From Lysobacter sp. MMG2 (GTDB lineage Bacteria; Pseudomonadota; Gammaproteobacteria; Xanthomonadales; Xanthomonadaceae): DNA of 64,000 bases. The notes below the pieces were generated by a model. The model was given only the letters and a program-made list of their open reading frames with translations. It was not told the DNA's origin and searched no databases. Position numbers and translations under genes: made by a program. The stretch's first letter is position 1; each line of letters opens with the position of its first letter. The DNA lies in NCBI RefSeq assembly GCF_016735495.2, contig NZ_JAERQY020000002.1, positions 682,001 through 746,000 on the forward strand, in the 5' to 3' direction. Below are positions 51,588 to 62,958 of this stretch, piece after piece.

Positions 51588-52217
51588 TTGCGTGTACTGA
51601 TCTGCGATGACCACACGCTGGTCCGTGCGGGCCTTCGTCGCCTGCTGGAATCGTTCGCGGATATCGAAGTCGTAGCGGAGGCCGCCAACGCGGACCAGGC
51701 CGTCGTCGGCTCACGCCAGCACCAGCCCGACATCGTCCTGCTCGACCTGTCCATGCCGGGCCGCAGCGGTTTCGAGGCCCTGGTCGAACTGCGCCGCGAC
51801 CACCCCACCTGCCGGGTGGTGGTGATGTCGATGCACGACGACCCCACCCACGTGCGCGAGGCCCTGTCGCGTGGCGCCAGCGGATTCGTCGTCAAGGAAG
51901 CCGCGCCGGCCGAGCTGGAAATCGCCATCCGCGCCGCCGCGGCCGGCCGCACCTATCTGAGCCCGCAGGTCTCCGCGCCGCAGTTGTTCGCGCGTCCCCG
52001 CAGCGAGGAAGGCATCGACTCCCTGCCGCCGCGCCAGCGCGAGATCCTGGCTGCCCTCGGCGCAGGCCGCACCAGCAAGCAGATCGCCGCCGACCTGGGC
52101 ATCAGCGTCAAGACGGTGGAGACCCACCGCGCCCGCATCATGGCCACCCTCGGCTGCCGCAACGCGATCGAACTGCTGCGCATGGCGATGCGGTTGCATG
52201 ATCGGCCCAGTGCCTGA
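51588..52217 (+). CDS. NarL/LuxR-type response regulator in the flagellar cluster
   Basis: The protein of about 209 residues has a receiver (CDDHT, phospho-Asp in IVLLDLSMPGRSG, K in VVKEAAP) and a LuxR-type HTH (LPPRQREILAALGAGRTSKQIAADLGISVKTVETHRARIM). I chose TTG 51588, where homology to the family begins (RVLICDDHTLVRAG). A GTG at 51498 would add 30 residues of non-coding character. No cognate kinase is adjacent; the soluble kinase at 31818 is one candidate. It probably regulates flagellar genes, by context. Confidence 0.85.
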   Translation: MRVLICDDHTLVRAGLRRLLESFADIEVVAEAANADQAVVGSRQHQPDIVLLDLSMPGRSGFEALVELRRDHPTCRVVVMSMHDDPTHVREALSRGASGFVVKEAAPAELEIAIRAAAAGRTYLSPQVSAPQLFARPRSEEGIDSLPPRQREILAALGAGRTSKQIAADLGISVKTVETHRARIMATLGCRNAIELLRMAMRLHDRPSA

Positions 52218-52539
52218 CGTCTGACTCCTCACGCCTGATCGCGTTGCGTCCGCGCGCGTTCCCGCTTCGCCTGCCCTCACCCCAACCCCTCTCCCGCAAG
52301 CGGGAGAGGGGCTAGGCATGTCGTCATCCGGGCGAACGGACTGCGGTTACCCGTCTCGGCCAAGACCTAACCGAAACCGTCATCCCCGCGAAGGCGAGAA
52401 TCCCAGGCCCGGAGCCTCCCCACCCACAAGTCGTCATCCCCGCGAAGGCGGGGATCCAGGCTCGCACGCATCAAGCCTTTCGAAGGCCGGAGTGGATCGG
52501 ATACATGGAGGGTGCCGCCATTCGGCGGCCCGAAAGACC

Positions 52540-52967
<428 letters not shown>

Positions 52968-53294
52968 ACAGGGCCCGCCGTCATCGAAGCGCCCCTCGTA
53001 TCGCGCCAACCCCCATTCTGGCCCGCCCCTTGCAACCCTCCACCCGCCCCCGCCTCCCCGCGCCAACGGATCGTCACAAACCCCAACAGTGACGGATGCA
53101 CGCGTGCCCCATCGCGTCACTGCATGACGCATCCGCACACGGCCAGCCGGAAACACGTCGCAATGTCAGGGTTACCCCGACACGCCTACAGGTATTCCCC
53201 GGCGTATGTCCGGGCTCGCCCCGATTAGTTTCCCGTCACCTTCACATCACGATGACTTCCGTGGCCGCCGGCTCCGGCGGATGGGGACACAACC

Positions 53295-54683
53295 GTGAAA
53301 GCCGTGATGAGCCCGAAGCTCGGGCTGGGCGTCAACCTGACGCCGCAACTTCTGCAATCGATCCGCCTCCTGCAGCTCACCGCGCCGCAGCTCGAACTCG
53401 AGCTTCGCCAGGCGCTGGAGCGCAATCCGCTGCTGGAACAGGACGAGGCCGAGGACGAGGGCGTCGACGCCACCGTCGATGCGCAGCTGGAAACCGCGGC
53501 ATGGGACGAACTGCCCGAACCCTCGTTCGTCTCCGGCGGCAGCGCCGGCGGCGATTTCGACGACGACTCGGCCGCGCGCATCGCCGACGGGGAGTCGAGC
53601 GATCCGCGCCTGCGCCTGCTGAAGTCGCTGTCCCTGCAGTGGAACGCGCGCGATCTCGAACTGGCCGCCTGGTGGCTGGACCAGTGCGACGACCGCGGCT
53701 ACCTGGAAGCCCCGCTCGACGAACTGCACCTGCTCGGTGCCAGCACCTGCAATGTCGATGCCAGCGAACTTGAAATCGTCCGCCAGCGCCTGCTGCACGG
53801 CGAATGGCCCGGCGTGGCGTCGTGCGATGCCGGTGAGTGCCTGCGCGCGCAGCTGTCGATGCTGCCCGAATCGGCCGGACGCACGCTGGCGTCGCGCATT
53901 CTGCGCGACCACGTCGACCTGCTGGCGATGCACGACGAAGCCGCACTCGCCAAGGCGCTGCAGGCCGACACCAACGCCGTGCGCGACGCCATCACGCTGA
54001 TCCTCACGCTGCGCGCGCATCCCATCGAGGACGCGCCGGCTAGCGATCGCGACGTCGTCATTCCCGACGTCGTCGCCTGGCGCGCCGACGGCCGCTGGCA
54101 TGTCGCGCTCAACCAGCGTTCCACGCCGCGCGTGCGCATCGCCTCGCATTGCGAACGCGCCCTGGCCGATGCGCCCGGCGACGTGTCCGCGCTGCGCGGC
54201 CTGCTCGACGAAGCCCGCTGGCTGGTGCGCGGCGTGGCGATGCGCAACGACACCCTGGTGCGCACCACGCAGGTGCTGGTCGAACGCCAGCGCGCGTATC
54301 TGGAACGCGGCGACGAGGCCATCGCGCCGCTGACGCTGCGCGAGGTCGCCGACGCCATCGGCATGCACGAATCCACCGTCTCGCGCATCACCACCGGCAA
54401 GTACCTGCAGACGCCGCGCGGCACGCTGGAACTCAAGCGCCTGTTCGCGGTGCGCCTGGACGGCGCGGACGTGTCCGGCAGCGCGGTCAAGGCGATGGTC
54501 AAGCGCCTGATCGACGACGAGCCCGTGCACGCCCCGCTGGCCGACGACACCATCGCCGGCCTGCTCGCCCGCCAGGGCGTGCGCGTGGCGCGACGCACCG
54601 TTGCCAAGTACCGTGACCAGCTGGCCATCGCGCCGGCGCGCCAGCGCCGCCGCCCGGCCGTCGCAATGGCAAAGGCAGGCTGA
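53295..54683 (+). CDS. rpoN: RNA polymerase sigma-54 factor RpoN (flagellar copy, RpoN2-like)
   Basis: The 462-residue protein has the activator-interacting region I (SPKLGLGVNLTPQLLQSIRLLQLTAPQLELELRQALERNPLLE), an acidic region II, the core-binding domain (about 115-300), an HTH region (LTLREVADAIGMHESTVSRITTGKYLQTPRG) and the RpoN box ARRTVAKYR (432-440). It directs transcription from -24/-12 promoters with FleQ. GTG 53295 has GGGGA upstream; ATG 53307 is an alternative. Xanthomonads carry a second rpoN in the flagellar cluster (rpoN2); copy number here cannot be checked. Confidence 0.93.
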   Translation: MKAVMSPKLGLGVNLTPQLLQSIRLLQLTAPQLELELRQALERNPLLEQDEAEDEGVDATVDAQLETAAWDELPEPSFVSGGSAGGDFDDDSAARIADGESSDPRLRLLKSLSLQWNARDLELAAWWLDQCDDRGYLEAPLDELHLLGASTCNVDASELEIVRQRLLHGEWPGVASCDAGECLRAQLSMLPESAGRTLASRILRDHVDLLAMHDEAALAKALQADTNAVRDAITLILTLRAHPIEDAPASDRDVVIPDVVAWRADGRWHVALNQRSTPRVRIASHCERALADAPGDVSALRGLLDEARWLVRGVAMRNDTLVRTTQVLVERQRAYLERGDEAIAPLTLREVADAIGMHESTVSRITTGKYLQTPRGTLELKRLFAVRLDGADVSGSAVKAMVKRLIDDEPVHAPLADDTIAGLLARQGVRVARRTVAKYRDQLAIAPARQRRRPAVAMAKAG

Positions 54684-54685
54684 TC

Positions 54686-55065
54686 ATGCGTGAACTTCGA
54701 ATCCTCATCGTCGACGACCACCCCGGCTTCATCAGCGCGGCGATCCGCCACCTGCGCCGCCAACCGTGGGCGAACGTCATCGGCACCGCCGGCAACGGCA
54801 TCGAAGCCATCACCCAGTGCGAGACGCTGCGTCCCGACGTGGTGCTGATGGACATGGCGATGCCGGAGATGGGCGGCCTGCAGGCCGCGCGCCTGATCAA
54901 GGCGCAAGACGAGCCGCTGCCCTACATCGTCATCGCCAGCCATTTCGACGACACCGAGCACCGCGAGCACGCCCTGCGCGCCGGCGCCGATGCCTTCGTC
55001 AGCAAGCTGGCCTACATACAGGACGTGCTCCCGCTGCTGGAGCGCCTTGCCACGGAAGACACGCC

Positions 55066-55069
<4 letters not shown>
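54686..55069 (+). CDS. Stand-alone receiver-domain protein
   Basis: The 127-residue receiver has D10/D11, phospho-Asp D56 ([13 protein letters not shown]), S85 at the Thr/Ser switch and K107 (FVSKLAY). It lacks any output domain, so it may act by protein contact, like CheY. It starts 2 nt after the rpoN stop and its own stop overlaps fleQ by ATGA, so rpoN, receiver and fleQ form one translationally coupled unit. The kinase is unknown. Confidence 0.9.
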
Positions 55070-56538
<1,469 letters not shown>

Positions 56539-56581
56539 GCGGGCCTTTTGCGGGCGGGGGATGTTAGCGCTCGCTTTGTTG

Positions 56582-56611
56582 GGGTCGGGATTCGGGATTC
56601 GGGATTCGGGA
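56582..56611. repeat. Short GGGATTC heptamer array after fleQ
   Basis: About 3.5 copies of GGGATTC end in GGGAAAGCGTCTCCGAAGCC and then a REP. This is the same order (heptamers then REP) as at 13561-13700. There is no right arm. Confidence 0.8.
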
Positions 56612-56758
56612 AAGCGTCTCCGAAGCCGTCATCCCGGCGAAGGCCGGGATCCAGGCTGTCACGTTGTCCGACGTATCACGTCATTCCAGCGAAAGCTGGA
56701 ATCCATGTTGCTGTTGCTGTTCATAGGCAGCCGGCAAGCGTGGAAAGTCCCTGGATTC

Positions 56759-57215
56759 CCGCCTTCGCGGGAATGACGGTGAAGTGGTTTACCGCAGAGG
56801 GAGTGCCCGGATGCTGCGGGCCTGGATCCCGGCCTTCGCCGGGATGACGGTGGATTTGCTGTTGCTGTTGTTGCTGTTGTTGCTGTTGCTGTTGCTGCTG
56901 ATACTTCTGTTGCTGTTGCTGTTGCTGTTGCTGTCGAACAGCCTTTCAGGTCACTAGCCCCGAAGGGCGCCGCACATGGATGTGCGGCGGTGAGCGCTGA
57001 GCCATGGATGGCGAATCGCGAACGCGCCCTTGCTTCCTCCGGTCGTGGGATTGATCTGGGCCCACTGCCCTTTCTTTTGGTTACTTTTCTTTGGGCAAGC
57101 AAAGAAAAGTGACCCGAGCGGCGCAGCCGATCGGAAGCCTTGCTATTGCTCCTTCATTGAGAAGCCTAAGAAAGCCAAATCAAAATGGATTCCAGCTTTC
57201 GCTGGAATGACGGTG
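56759..57215. repeat. Long direct repeat, copy 2 (downstream of fleQ)
   Basis: The copy has the same orientation and module order as copy 1. Most of the about 280 nt after the microsatellite are identical (for example the GCCGCACATGGATGTGCGGC hairpin and the TTACTTTTCTTTGGGCAAGC palindrome). Differences are a longer microsatellite, a GATCTGGGCCCACTG versus GGTGTCAAGGAAG patch, and point changes. Confidence 0.9.
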
Positions 57216-57254
57216 ACCGGGTTCGCCGTTATCGGAGTGCCCATGTGCTGCCGG

Positions 57255-57305
57255 CCTGGATCCCGGCCCTTCGACCAGCTCAGGACAGGCCTTCGCCGGG
57301 ATGAC
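57255..57305. repeat. REP interrupted by a second small repeat
   Basis: The usual GGATCCCGGCCTTCGCCGGGATGACG is split by an extra segment of about 22 nt containing TTCGACCAGCTCAGGACAGG, itself similar to a short repeat common in proteobacteria. This is a repeat inside a repeat. Confidence 0.7.
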
Positions 57306-57509
57306 GATGAGGTGGATTGCCCAAAGAAGGAGTGCCCGCGCGTTACGGGCCTGGGTCCCGGCCTTCGCCGGGATGACGATCAAGAACGGCGGCAACCGCG
57401 ACGGCCGAACGGATCACGGCCTTCGTCATCGAGACGGCGACTGGTTCCGTCGCGCCAGCGACCCGACACCCACCCCGCACCCCGCGCCAGAAACCCGTTC
57501 ATGAATCCG

Positions 57510-57524
57510 TGGCACGCCGCTTGC
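57510..57524 (+). promoter_or_regulatory. RpoN (sigma-54) promoter of the fliE operon
   Basis: TGGCAC-GCCGC-TTGC is a perfect -24/-12 match, 38 nt before the fliE ATG. It lies outside the repeat-derived DNA. Confidence 0.9.
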
Positions 57525-57562
57525 CTGTACCTGGCAGAACCCCACGCGGCACGGCACGAACC

Positions 57563-57922
57563 ATGACCGATGCGATCTCCTCAATCATGTCCCAGATCCG
57601 CGCGCACGAAATGCGCATGCGCGGGCCGGACGCCGCGCCGGGCAATGCCATCGCCCCGTCGGCGCTGGCACCGGGGGCGGCCGGGGCGGCGCAGGGCGCG
57701 CCGGGATTCCAGCAGACGCTCAGCCATGCCATCGACAGCGTCAGCCGCGCGCAGAACACCAGCGGCGCATTGCAGCAAGCGTTCGAACTGGGCGATCCGC
57801 GCGCCGACCTGGCGCGCGTGATGGTCGCCATGCAGCAGTCGCAGGTCGCCTTCCGCGCCACGGTGGAAGTGCGCAACCGGCTGGTGCAGGCGTATCAGGA
57901 CGTGATGAACATGCCGGTGTGA
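57563..57922 (+). CDS. fliE: Flagellar hook-basal body protein FliE
   Basis: The 119-residue protein ends LARVMVAMQQSQVAFRATVEVRNRLVQAYQDVMNMPV, the FliE signature joining MS ring and rod. The N-terminal part is Ala/Gly/Pro-rich. ATG 57563 (TDAISSIMSQIRAHEMR) is preferred; the in-frame extension upstream would cover the promoter. Confidence 0.94.
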   Translation: MTDAISSIMSQIRAHEMRMRGPDAAPGNAIAPSALAPGAAGAAQGAPGFQQTLSHAIDSVSRAQNTSGALQQAFELGDPRADLARVMVAMQQSQVAFRATVEVRNRLVQAYQDVMNMPV

Positions 57923-57928
57923 TGAAAC

Positions 57929-58064
57929 CGGGATTCGGGATTCGGGATTCGGGATTCGGGATTCGGGATTCGGGATTCGCAAGAGCAATGCACATGAGCC
58001 AGAAGACTTCCAGAACTGACACCTCCGCTTTTACGAATCCCTAATCCCGAATCACGAATCCCGG
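57929..58064. repeat. Inverted heptamer element between fliE and fliF
   Basis: About seven GGGATTC units (57929-57979) face CGAATCCCTAATCCCGAATCACGAATCCCGG (58034-58064). The 55-nt centre begins GCAAGAGCAATG. The right arm ends 10 nt before the fliF ATG, so the hairpin would lie close to the fliF ribosome binding region. Confidence 0.85.
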
Positions 58065-58073
58065 ACAAGCAAC

Positions 58074-59762
58074 ATGGCCGTCATCACCCTCCCCAACCAG
58101 AACAAGCTGCGCGAACTGCGCGGGCTGCAGGACATCCCGGTGGTGCGGCAGCTGGGTCTGTTCGCGCTGGTGGCGTCGGTCATCGCGCTGGGCCTTTGGC
58201 TCTTCTTCTGGTCGCAGAAGCCGGACTACGTGCCGGTGTACGCGGGCCTGGACGCGAAGTCGACCAGCGAGGCCTCCGAGCTGCTCGCCACTTCGCAGAT
58301 TCCGTTCCGCATCGATCCCGGTTCCGGCGCGCTGTCCGTCCCGCAGGAACAGCTCGGCCAGGCCAAGCTCGCGCTCGCCGCGGCCGGGTTGCCGGCGAAG
58401 ACCGATTCGGGCTTCGACGCCATCAAGGGCGACCAGGGGTTCGGCACCAGCCAGTTCATCGAGAACGCGCGCTACCAGCACGCGCTGGAATCCGAACTGG
58501 CACGCACCATCGCCAACCTGCGCCCCGTGCGCGAAGCGCGCGTGCACCTGGCGATGCCCAAGCCGAGCGCGTTCACGCGGCAGAAGGAACCGGCGAGCGC
58601 CTCGGTGGTCCTGCAACTGCACAACGGATCCGCGCTCGAGCAAGGCCAGGTCGATGCGATCGTGCACCTGGTCGCGTCCAGCATTCCCGGGCTTCCGCCG
58701 GACCGCGTCACGGTGGTCGACCAGTACGGCCGCATGCTGTCCAACGTCGATCCGGATTCGGACGCGGCCATCAGCGCCAAGCAGTTCGACCAGCAGCATC
58801 GCCTGGAAGCCACCTACGTCCAGCGCATCCACGAACTGCTGGAGCCGATGACCGGCAGCGGCCGCGTCAGCGCACAGGTCAGCGTCGACATGGACTTCGC
58901 CCAGACCGAGGAAGCGCGCGAGATCTACGGCCCGCAGCAGCCGATGGTGCGCAGCGAGCAGTTGTCGGAATCCTCGGCCGGTGGCGGCAACACGGCACCG
59001 CAGGGCATTCCCGGCAGCGTGAGCAACACGCCCGCCGCGCCGGCGCAGGCCAACGCCGCCAACAACGCCGCGCAACCCAATGCCGCCGCCGTCGCGCAGC
59101 AACAGCAGCAGACCGCATCGAACGGGCCGTCCTCGCGCAGCTCAGTTCGCAATTACGAAATCGATCGCACGCTCACCCACACCCGCCAGGGCCCGGGCCG
59201 TGTGCGCCGCGTCACCGCCGCAGTGCTGGTGGACAACGTCCCCGCCGCCGCGGGCAAGGACGGAAAGCCGGCGCTGCGCGCGCTCACCGATCCCGAACTC
59301 AAGCGCATCGAGTCGCTGGTGCAGCAGGCGGTGGGTTTCGATTCCCAGCGCGGCGACGCGGTGTCGGTGGTCAACGCGCCGTTCGCGCGCGACATCACCG
59401 ACACCGGCGAATCCGACCAGCCGCCGCTGTGGGAACATCCGCGTGCGATGGAATTCCTGCGCATCGCCGTCGGCGGCCTGGTGGTGCTGGTGTTGATCGT
59501 CACCGTCCTGCGCCCGCTGTTTCGCCAGTTGATGGGCGGCAAGGCGATGGCCAAGCCGCAGCAGATCACCACCGCCACCGTCCTGCCGGACGACGAGGAC
59601 GTGGCCGTTTCGCTGTCGGCGCCGACCGACGCCGCACCGGCCGCGCTGCCGCCGGGTGCGATGACCTTCGACGACAAACTGGAAGTGGCACGCACGGCGG
59701 TCAGCACCGACTCCAAGCGCGTGGCACAAGTGGTACGCGACTGGGTGGAATCCGATGCCTGA
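58074..59762 (+). CDS. fliF: Flagellar MS-ring protein FliF
   Basis: The 562-residue protein has TM1 (about 27-46), ring-building motifs (YVPVYAGLDAKSTSEASELLATSQIPFRI, ALESELARTIANLRPVREARVHLAMPKPSAFTRQKEPASASVVLQL) and YEIDRTLTHTRQGPGRVRRVTAAVLVDN. TM2 lies at about 463-482, and the acidic FliG-binding tail ends KRVAQVVRDWVESDA. It overlaps fliG by 8 nt. Confidence 0.96.
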   Translation: MAVITLPNQNKLRELRGLQDIPVVRQLGLFALVASVIALGLWLFFWSQKPDYVPVYAGLDAKSTSEASELLATSQIPFRIDPGSGALSVPQEQLGQAKLALAAAGLPAKTDSGFDAIKGDQGFGTSQFIENARYQHALESELARTIANLRPVREARVHLAMPKPSAFTRQKEPASASVVLQLHNGSALEQGQVDAIVHLVASSIPGLPPDRVTVVDQYGRMLSNVDPDSDAAISAKQFDQQHRLEATYVQRIHELLEPMTGSGRVSAQVSVDMDFAQTEEAREIYGPQQPMVRSEQLSESSAGGGNTAPQGIPGSVSNTPAAPAQANAANNAAQPNAAAVAQQQQQTASNGPSSRSSVRNYEIDRTLTHTRQGPGRVRRVTAAVLVDNVPAAAGKDGKPALRALTDPELKRIESLVQQAVGFDSQRGDAVSVVNAPFARDITDTGESDQPPLWEHPRAMEFLRIAVGGLVVLVLIVTVLRPLFRQLMGGKAMAKPQQITTATVLPDDEDVAVSLSAPTDAAPAALPPGAMTFDDKLEVARTAVSTDSKRVAQVVRDWVESDA

Positions 59763-60759
59763 CACGACCGGCCTGACAGGCGTACAGCGCGCCGCCGTCG
59801 TCCTGCTCTCGCTCGGCGAGCAGCAGGCCGCCGAAGTGCTCAAGCACATGAGCGCCAAGGAAGTGCAGAAGCTCGGCGTCGCCATGACTTCGGTCAGCGG
59901 CGTCTCGCGCGAATCCGTGGGCAAGGTGATCGACCAGTTCGTCGAGACCCTCGCCCAGCCCAGCGGTCTGGGTTCGGGCGCCGACGAATACGTGCGCGCC
60001 GTGCTGGTGCAGGCGCTGGGCGAGGAACGCGCGAGCAGCCTGATCGACCGCATCCTGCTGGGCCGCAACACCTCCGGCCTGGACACGCTCAAGTGGATGG
60101 AGCCGCGCGCGATCGCCGACCTGGTGCGCAACGAACACCCGCAGATCATCGCGATCGTGATGGCGCACCTGGAAAGCGACCAGGCCGCCGACGCGCTCAA
60201 GTGTCTGCCCGACCGCGTGCGCGCCGACGTGCTGCTGCGCATCGCCACGCTCGACGGCATTCCGCCCAACGCACTCAATGAACTCAACGACGTGATGGCC
60301 CGCCAGTTCGCCGGCGCGCAGAACCTGAAGTCCTCGTCCGTCGGCGGCGTGAAGGTGGCGGCCAACATCCTCAACTTCATGGACTCCGGCCAGGACGAGA
60401 TGATCCTGGGCACCATCGGCGAGATCGACAACGAACTGGGCGTGCGCATCCGCGACCTGATGTTCGTGTTCGACAACCTGGCCGAGATCGACGACCGCGC
60501 CATGCAGGCGCTGTTGCGCGAAGTGCCCAACGACAAGCTCGCCGTCGCCCTTCGCGGCGCCGAAGCAAAGGTGCGCGAGAAGATCACCTCCAACATGTCG
60601 CAGCGCGCGGCGGAAATCCTCGTGGAAGACATGGAAGCGCGCGGCCCGGTGCGGCTGGCGGAAGTCGAAGCGGCGCAGAAGGAAATCCTCGCGATGGTCC
60701 GCAAGATGGCCGACGCCGGCACGATCCAGCTGGCGGCCAAGGCCGAGGCGTTCGTATGA
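59755..60759 (+). CDS. fliG: Flagellar motor switch protein FliG
   Basis: The 334-residue protein has GVQRAAVVLLSLGEQQAAEVLKHMSAKEVQKLG (N domain), WMEPRAIADLVRNEHPQIIAIVMAHLESDQAADAL (middle, EHPQ motif) and a C-terminal torque helix (DLMFVFDNLAEIDDRAMQALLREV) with alternating charges. It is full length. ATG 59755 lies inside the fliF end. Confidence 0.96.
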   Translation: MPDTTGLTGVQRAAVVLLSLGEQQAAEVLKHMSAKEVQKLGVAMTSVSGVSRESVGKVIDQFVETLAQPSGLGSGADEYVRAVLVQALGEERASSLIDRILLGRNTSGLDTLKWMEPRAIADLVRNEHPQIIAIVMAHLESDQAADALKCLPDRVRADVLLRIATLDGIPPNALNELNDVMARQFAGAQNLKSSSVGGVKVAANILNFMDSGQDEMILGTIGEIDNELGVRIRDLMFVFDNLAEIDDRAMQALLREVPNDKLAVALRGAEAKVREKITSNMSQRAAEILVEDMEARGPVRLAEVEAAQKEILAMVRKMADAGTIQLAAKAEAFV

Positions 60760-61388
60760 GCCTGACGGCGGCCTGGAACACCGAAATGGCCGGCGCCGTG
60801 CGCTGGACCGCGCCCGGCCTGGACGCGCCACCCGTCGAGCCGGTGGTCGAACTGCCGCCGCCGCCCAGCGTGGAGCAGTTGCAGGCCATCGAGCAGGCAG
60901 CGCACGACCAGGGCTACGCCGACGGCCTGGCGCGCGGACACGCGGAAGGCTTCGCGACGGGGCAGGCCGAAGTGCGTCGGCTCGTCGCGCAGATCGAAGG
61001 CATCCTCGACGGCTTCACGCGCCCGCTCTCGCGACTGGACGATGAAGTTTCCGAAGCGCTGGCCGAACTGGCCGTGCGCGTCGCCGGTTCGCTGCTGGGC
61101 CCGGCGTACACCGCCGATCCTTCGCTGCTGGCCGACCTGGTGCGCGAAGCGCTCGACGCCGTCGGCAGCAGCCAGCGCGAAGTCGAACTGCGCCTGCACC
61201 CGGACGACATGGGCGTGCTGTATCCGCACCTGGCCGGCCTGGACGGCGTGCGCCTGACCAACGACAGCACGCTGGCGCGCGGCGAACTGCGCGTGCACAG
61301 CGACGGCGTGCGCATCGACGGCACGATGGCGGCGCGCTTGCAGGCGGTGCTGGAGAGCACGATTGCGGTGCATGGGGTGGCGCGATGA
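60756..61388 (+). CDS. fliH: Flagellar assembly protein FliH
   Basis: The 210-residue protein has a central helix with glycine repeats (DQGYADGLARGHAEGFATGQAEVRRL) and a C-terminal FliH domain (VREALDAVGSSQREVELRLHPDDMGVLYPHL). It inhibits and delivers the FliI ATPase. ATG overlaps the fliG stop. Confidence 0.93.
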   Translation: MSLTAAWNTEMAGAVRWTAPGLDAPPVEPVVELPPPPSVEQLQAIEQAAHDQGYADGLARGHAEGFATGQAEVRRLVAQIEGILDGFTRPLSRLDDEVSEALAELAVRVAGSLLGPAYTADPSLLADLVREALDAVGSSQREVELRLHPDDMGVLYPHLAGLDGVRLTNDSTLARGELRVHSDGVRIDGTMAARLQAVLESTIAVHGVAR

Positions 61389-61414
61389 TGGCAACGTCCC
61401 TCCCATCAAGCTTC

Positions 61415-61535
61415 TGCCCCTCCCCCTGCTTGCAGGGGGAGGTTGGGAGGGGGTTCGAGGCGCGCCAGCGCCGAGCTCGCCGCGTTGCGGCTTCGCAACC
61501 CCTCCCCCACCCTCCCCTGCACGCAGGGGAGGGAG
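61415..61535. repeat. CTCCCC-type mosaic repeat between fliH and fliI
   Basis: This is a second full copy of the element found at 36826-36948 (CCCCTCCCCCTGCTTGCAGGGGGAGG ... CCCTCCCCTGCACGCAGGGGAGGG). It breaks the otherwise overlapping fliGHIJ gene string and ends about 22 nt before the fliI ATG. Confidence 0.85.
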
Positions 61536-61557
61536 ACACAGCGCAGGGAGCTTCCGC

Positions 61558-62958
61558 ATGACCACCCCCGCCTCCCACTGGCTCGACGCCCGCAACCTGC
61601 GCCTGGCCTCGCGCCTGGACGCCGCCGCGCCCAAACCGCAATCGATGGGCCTGGCGCGCGAAGGCGTGCTGCGCCGCGCCGTCGGCCTCACGCTCGAAGC
61701 GTCGGGCTGCAGCGCACCGCTCGGCTCGCGCTGCCGCGTGGAAACGCACGGCGGCGTGTGGGTCGATGCGGAAGTCGTCGGCTTCTCCGGCGACCGCACC
61801 TTCCTCATGCCCAGCGCGCACCTGGAAGGCCTGCTGCCGAACGCACGCGTGGTGCCCAGCCGTCAGCGCGGCGAAGTCGCCGTCGGCGAAGGCCTGCTCG
61901 GCCGCGTGATCGACAGCGACGGCGTGCCGCTCGACGGCCGCGGCCCGATACGCGCCGAACACTGGGTCGGCCTGGCCGGCAAATCCGTCAATCCGCTGAT
62001 GCGCGAACCGATCACGCGTTCGCTCGACGTCGGCGTGCGCGCCATCAATTCATTGCTGCCCATCGGCCGCGGCCAGCGCGTGGGCCTGTTCGCCGGTTCC
62101 GGCGTCGGCAAGTCCACGCTGCTGGGCATGATGACCCGCTTCACCGCCGCCGACGTCATCGTCGTGGGCCTGATCGGCGAACGCGGCCGCGAAGTGCGCG
62201 ATTTCGTCGAAGCCACGCTGGGCGAGGAAGGCCTGCGTCGCGCCGTCGTCGTTGCCGCACCCGCCGACCGCCCGCCGCTGGCGCGTCTGCACGGCGCGTT
62301 GCGCGCGACGGCCATCGCCGAGTGGTACCGCGATCAGGGCCTGCACGTCTTGCTGCTGATGGACTCGCTCACCCGCTACGCGCACGCGCAGCGCGAGATC
62401 GGCTTGTCGGTGGGCGAACCGCCGACCACGCGCGGCTACCCGCCCAGCGTGTTCGCGAAACTTCCGGCGCTGGTGGAACGCGCGGGCAACGGCGCCGACG
62501 GGCGCGGCTCGATCACCGCGTTCTACACCGTGCTCACCGAAGGCGACGATCAGCAGGAACCGATCGCCGATGCCGCGCGCGCAATCCTCGACGGCCACAT
62601 CGTGCTCACGCGCCGCATCGCCGACGCGGGCCAATACCCGGCCATCGACGTGGAAGTCTCGGTGAGCCGCGTGATGCAGGACATCACCGACGCCCCGTGG
62701 CGCGAGCGCATCCGCAAGCTCAAGCGGCTGATGGCCGCCTACAACGCACAGCGCGACCTGATCGCCATCGGCGCCTACCAGCGCGGCAACGATCCGGTCG
62801 TCGACGAAGCGCTGGCGCGCTGGCCGGCGATCCTGAATTTCCTGGGACAGGACGTGAGCGAGGCCGCCGACGTGCAGGCCAGCCGCGATGCCCTCGCCCG
62901 CCTTCTTGACGATGTTCGTGAACCCACAGTCGCCACCGCGACGACGGAGACCGCATGA
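61558..62958 (+). CDS. fliI: Flagellum-specific ATPase FliI
   Basis: The 466-residue protein has an F1-beta-like core with Walker A AGSGVGKS (179-186), VVGLIGERGREVRDFVE, Walker B VLLLMDSLTRYAHAQREIGLSVGEPPTTRGYPPSVF and the family C-terminus. It energises export with FliH and FliJ. ATG 61558 has AGGGAG 8 nt upstream; a longer in-frame extension is encoded by the repeat and is not favoured. Confidence 0.96.
   Translation: MTTPASHWLDARNLRLASRLDAAAPKPQSMGLAREGVLRRAVGLTLEASGCSAPLGSRCRVETHGGVWVDAEVVGFSGDRTFLMPSAHLEGLLPNARVVPSRQRGEVAVGEGLLGRVIDSDGVPLDGRGPIRAEHWVGLAGKSVNPLMREPITRSLDVGVRAINSLLPIGRGQRVGLFAGSGVGKSTLLGMMTRFTAADVIVVGLIGERGREVRDFVEATLGEEGLRRAVVVAAPADRPPLARLHGALRATAIAEWYRDQGLHVLLLMDSLTRYAHAQREIGLSVGEPPTTRGYPPSVFAKLPALVERAGNGADGRGSITAFYTVLTEGDDQQEPIADAARAILDGHIVLTRRIADAGQYPAIDVEVSVSRVMQDITDAPWRERIRKLKRLMAAYNAQRDLIAIGAYQRGNDPVVDEALARWPAILNFLGQDVSEAADVQASRDALARLLDDVREPTVATATTETA

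Larger units (their letters stand above)
56539..57562. other. 1.0-kb repeat-filled gap between fleQ and fliE
   Basis: The gap contains a GGGATTC heptamer array (56582-56611), REPs at 56627-56652 and 56680-56703, long direct repeat copy 2 (56759-57215), an interrupted REP (57255-57305) and another REP at 57342-57368. The fliE RpoN promoter follows. No gene is supported; short frames here are encoded by repeats. Confidence 0.85.
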
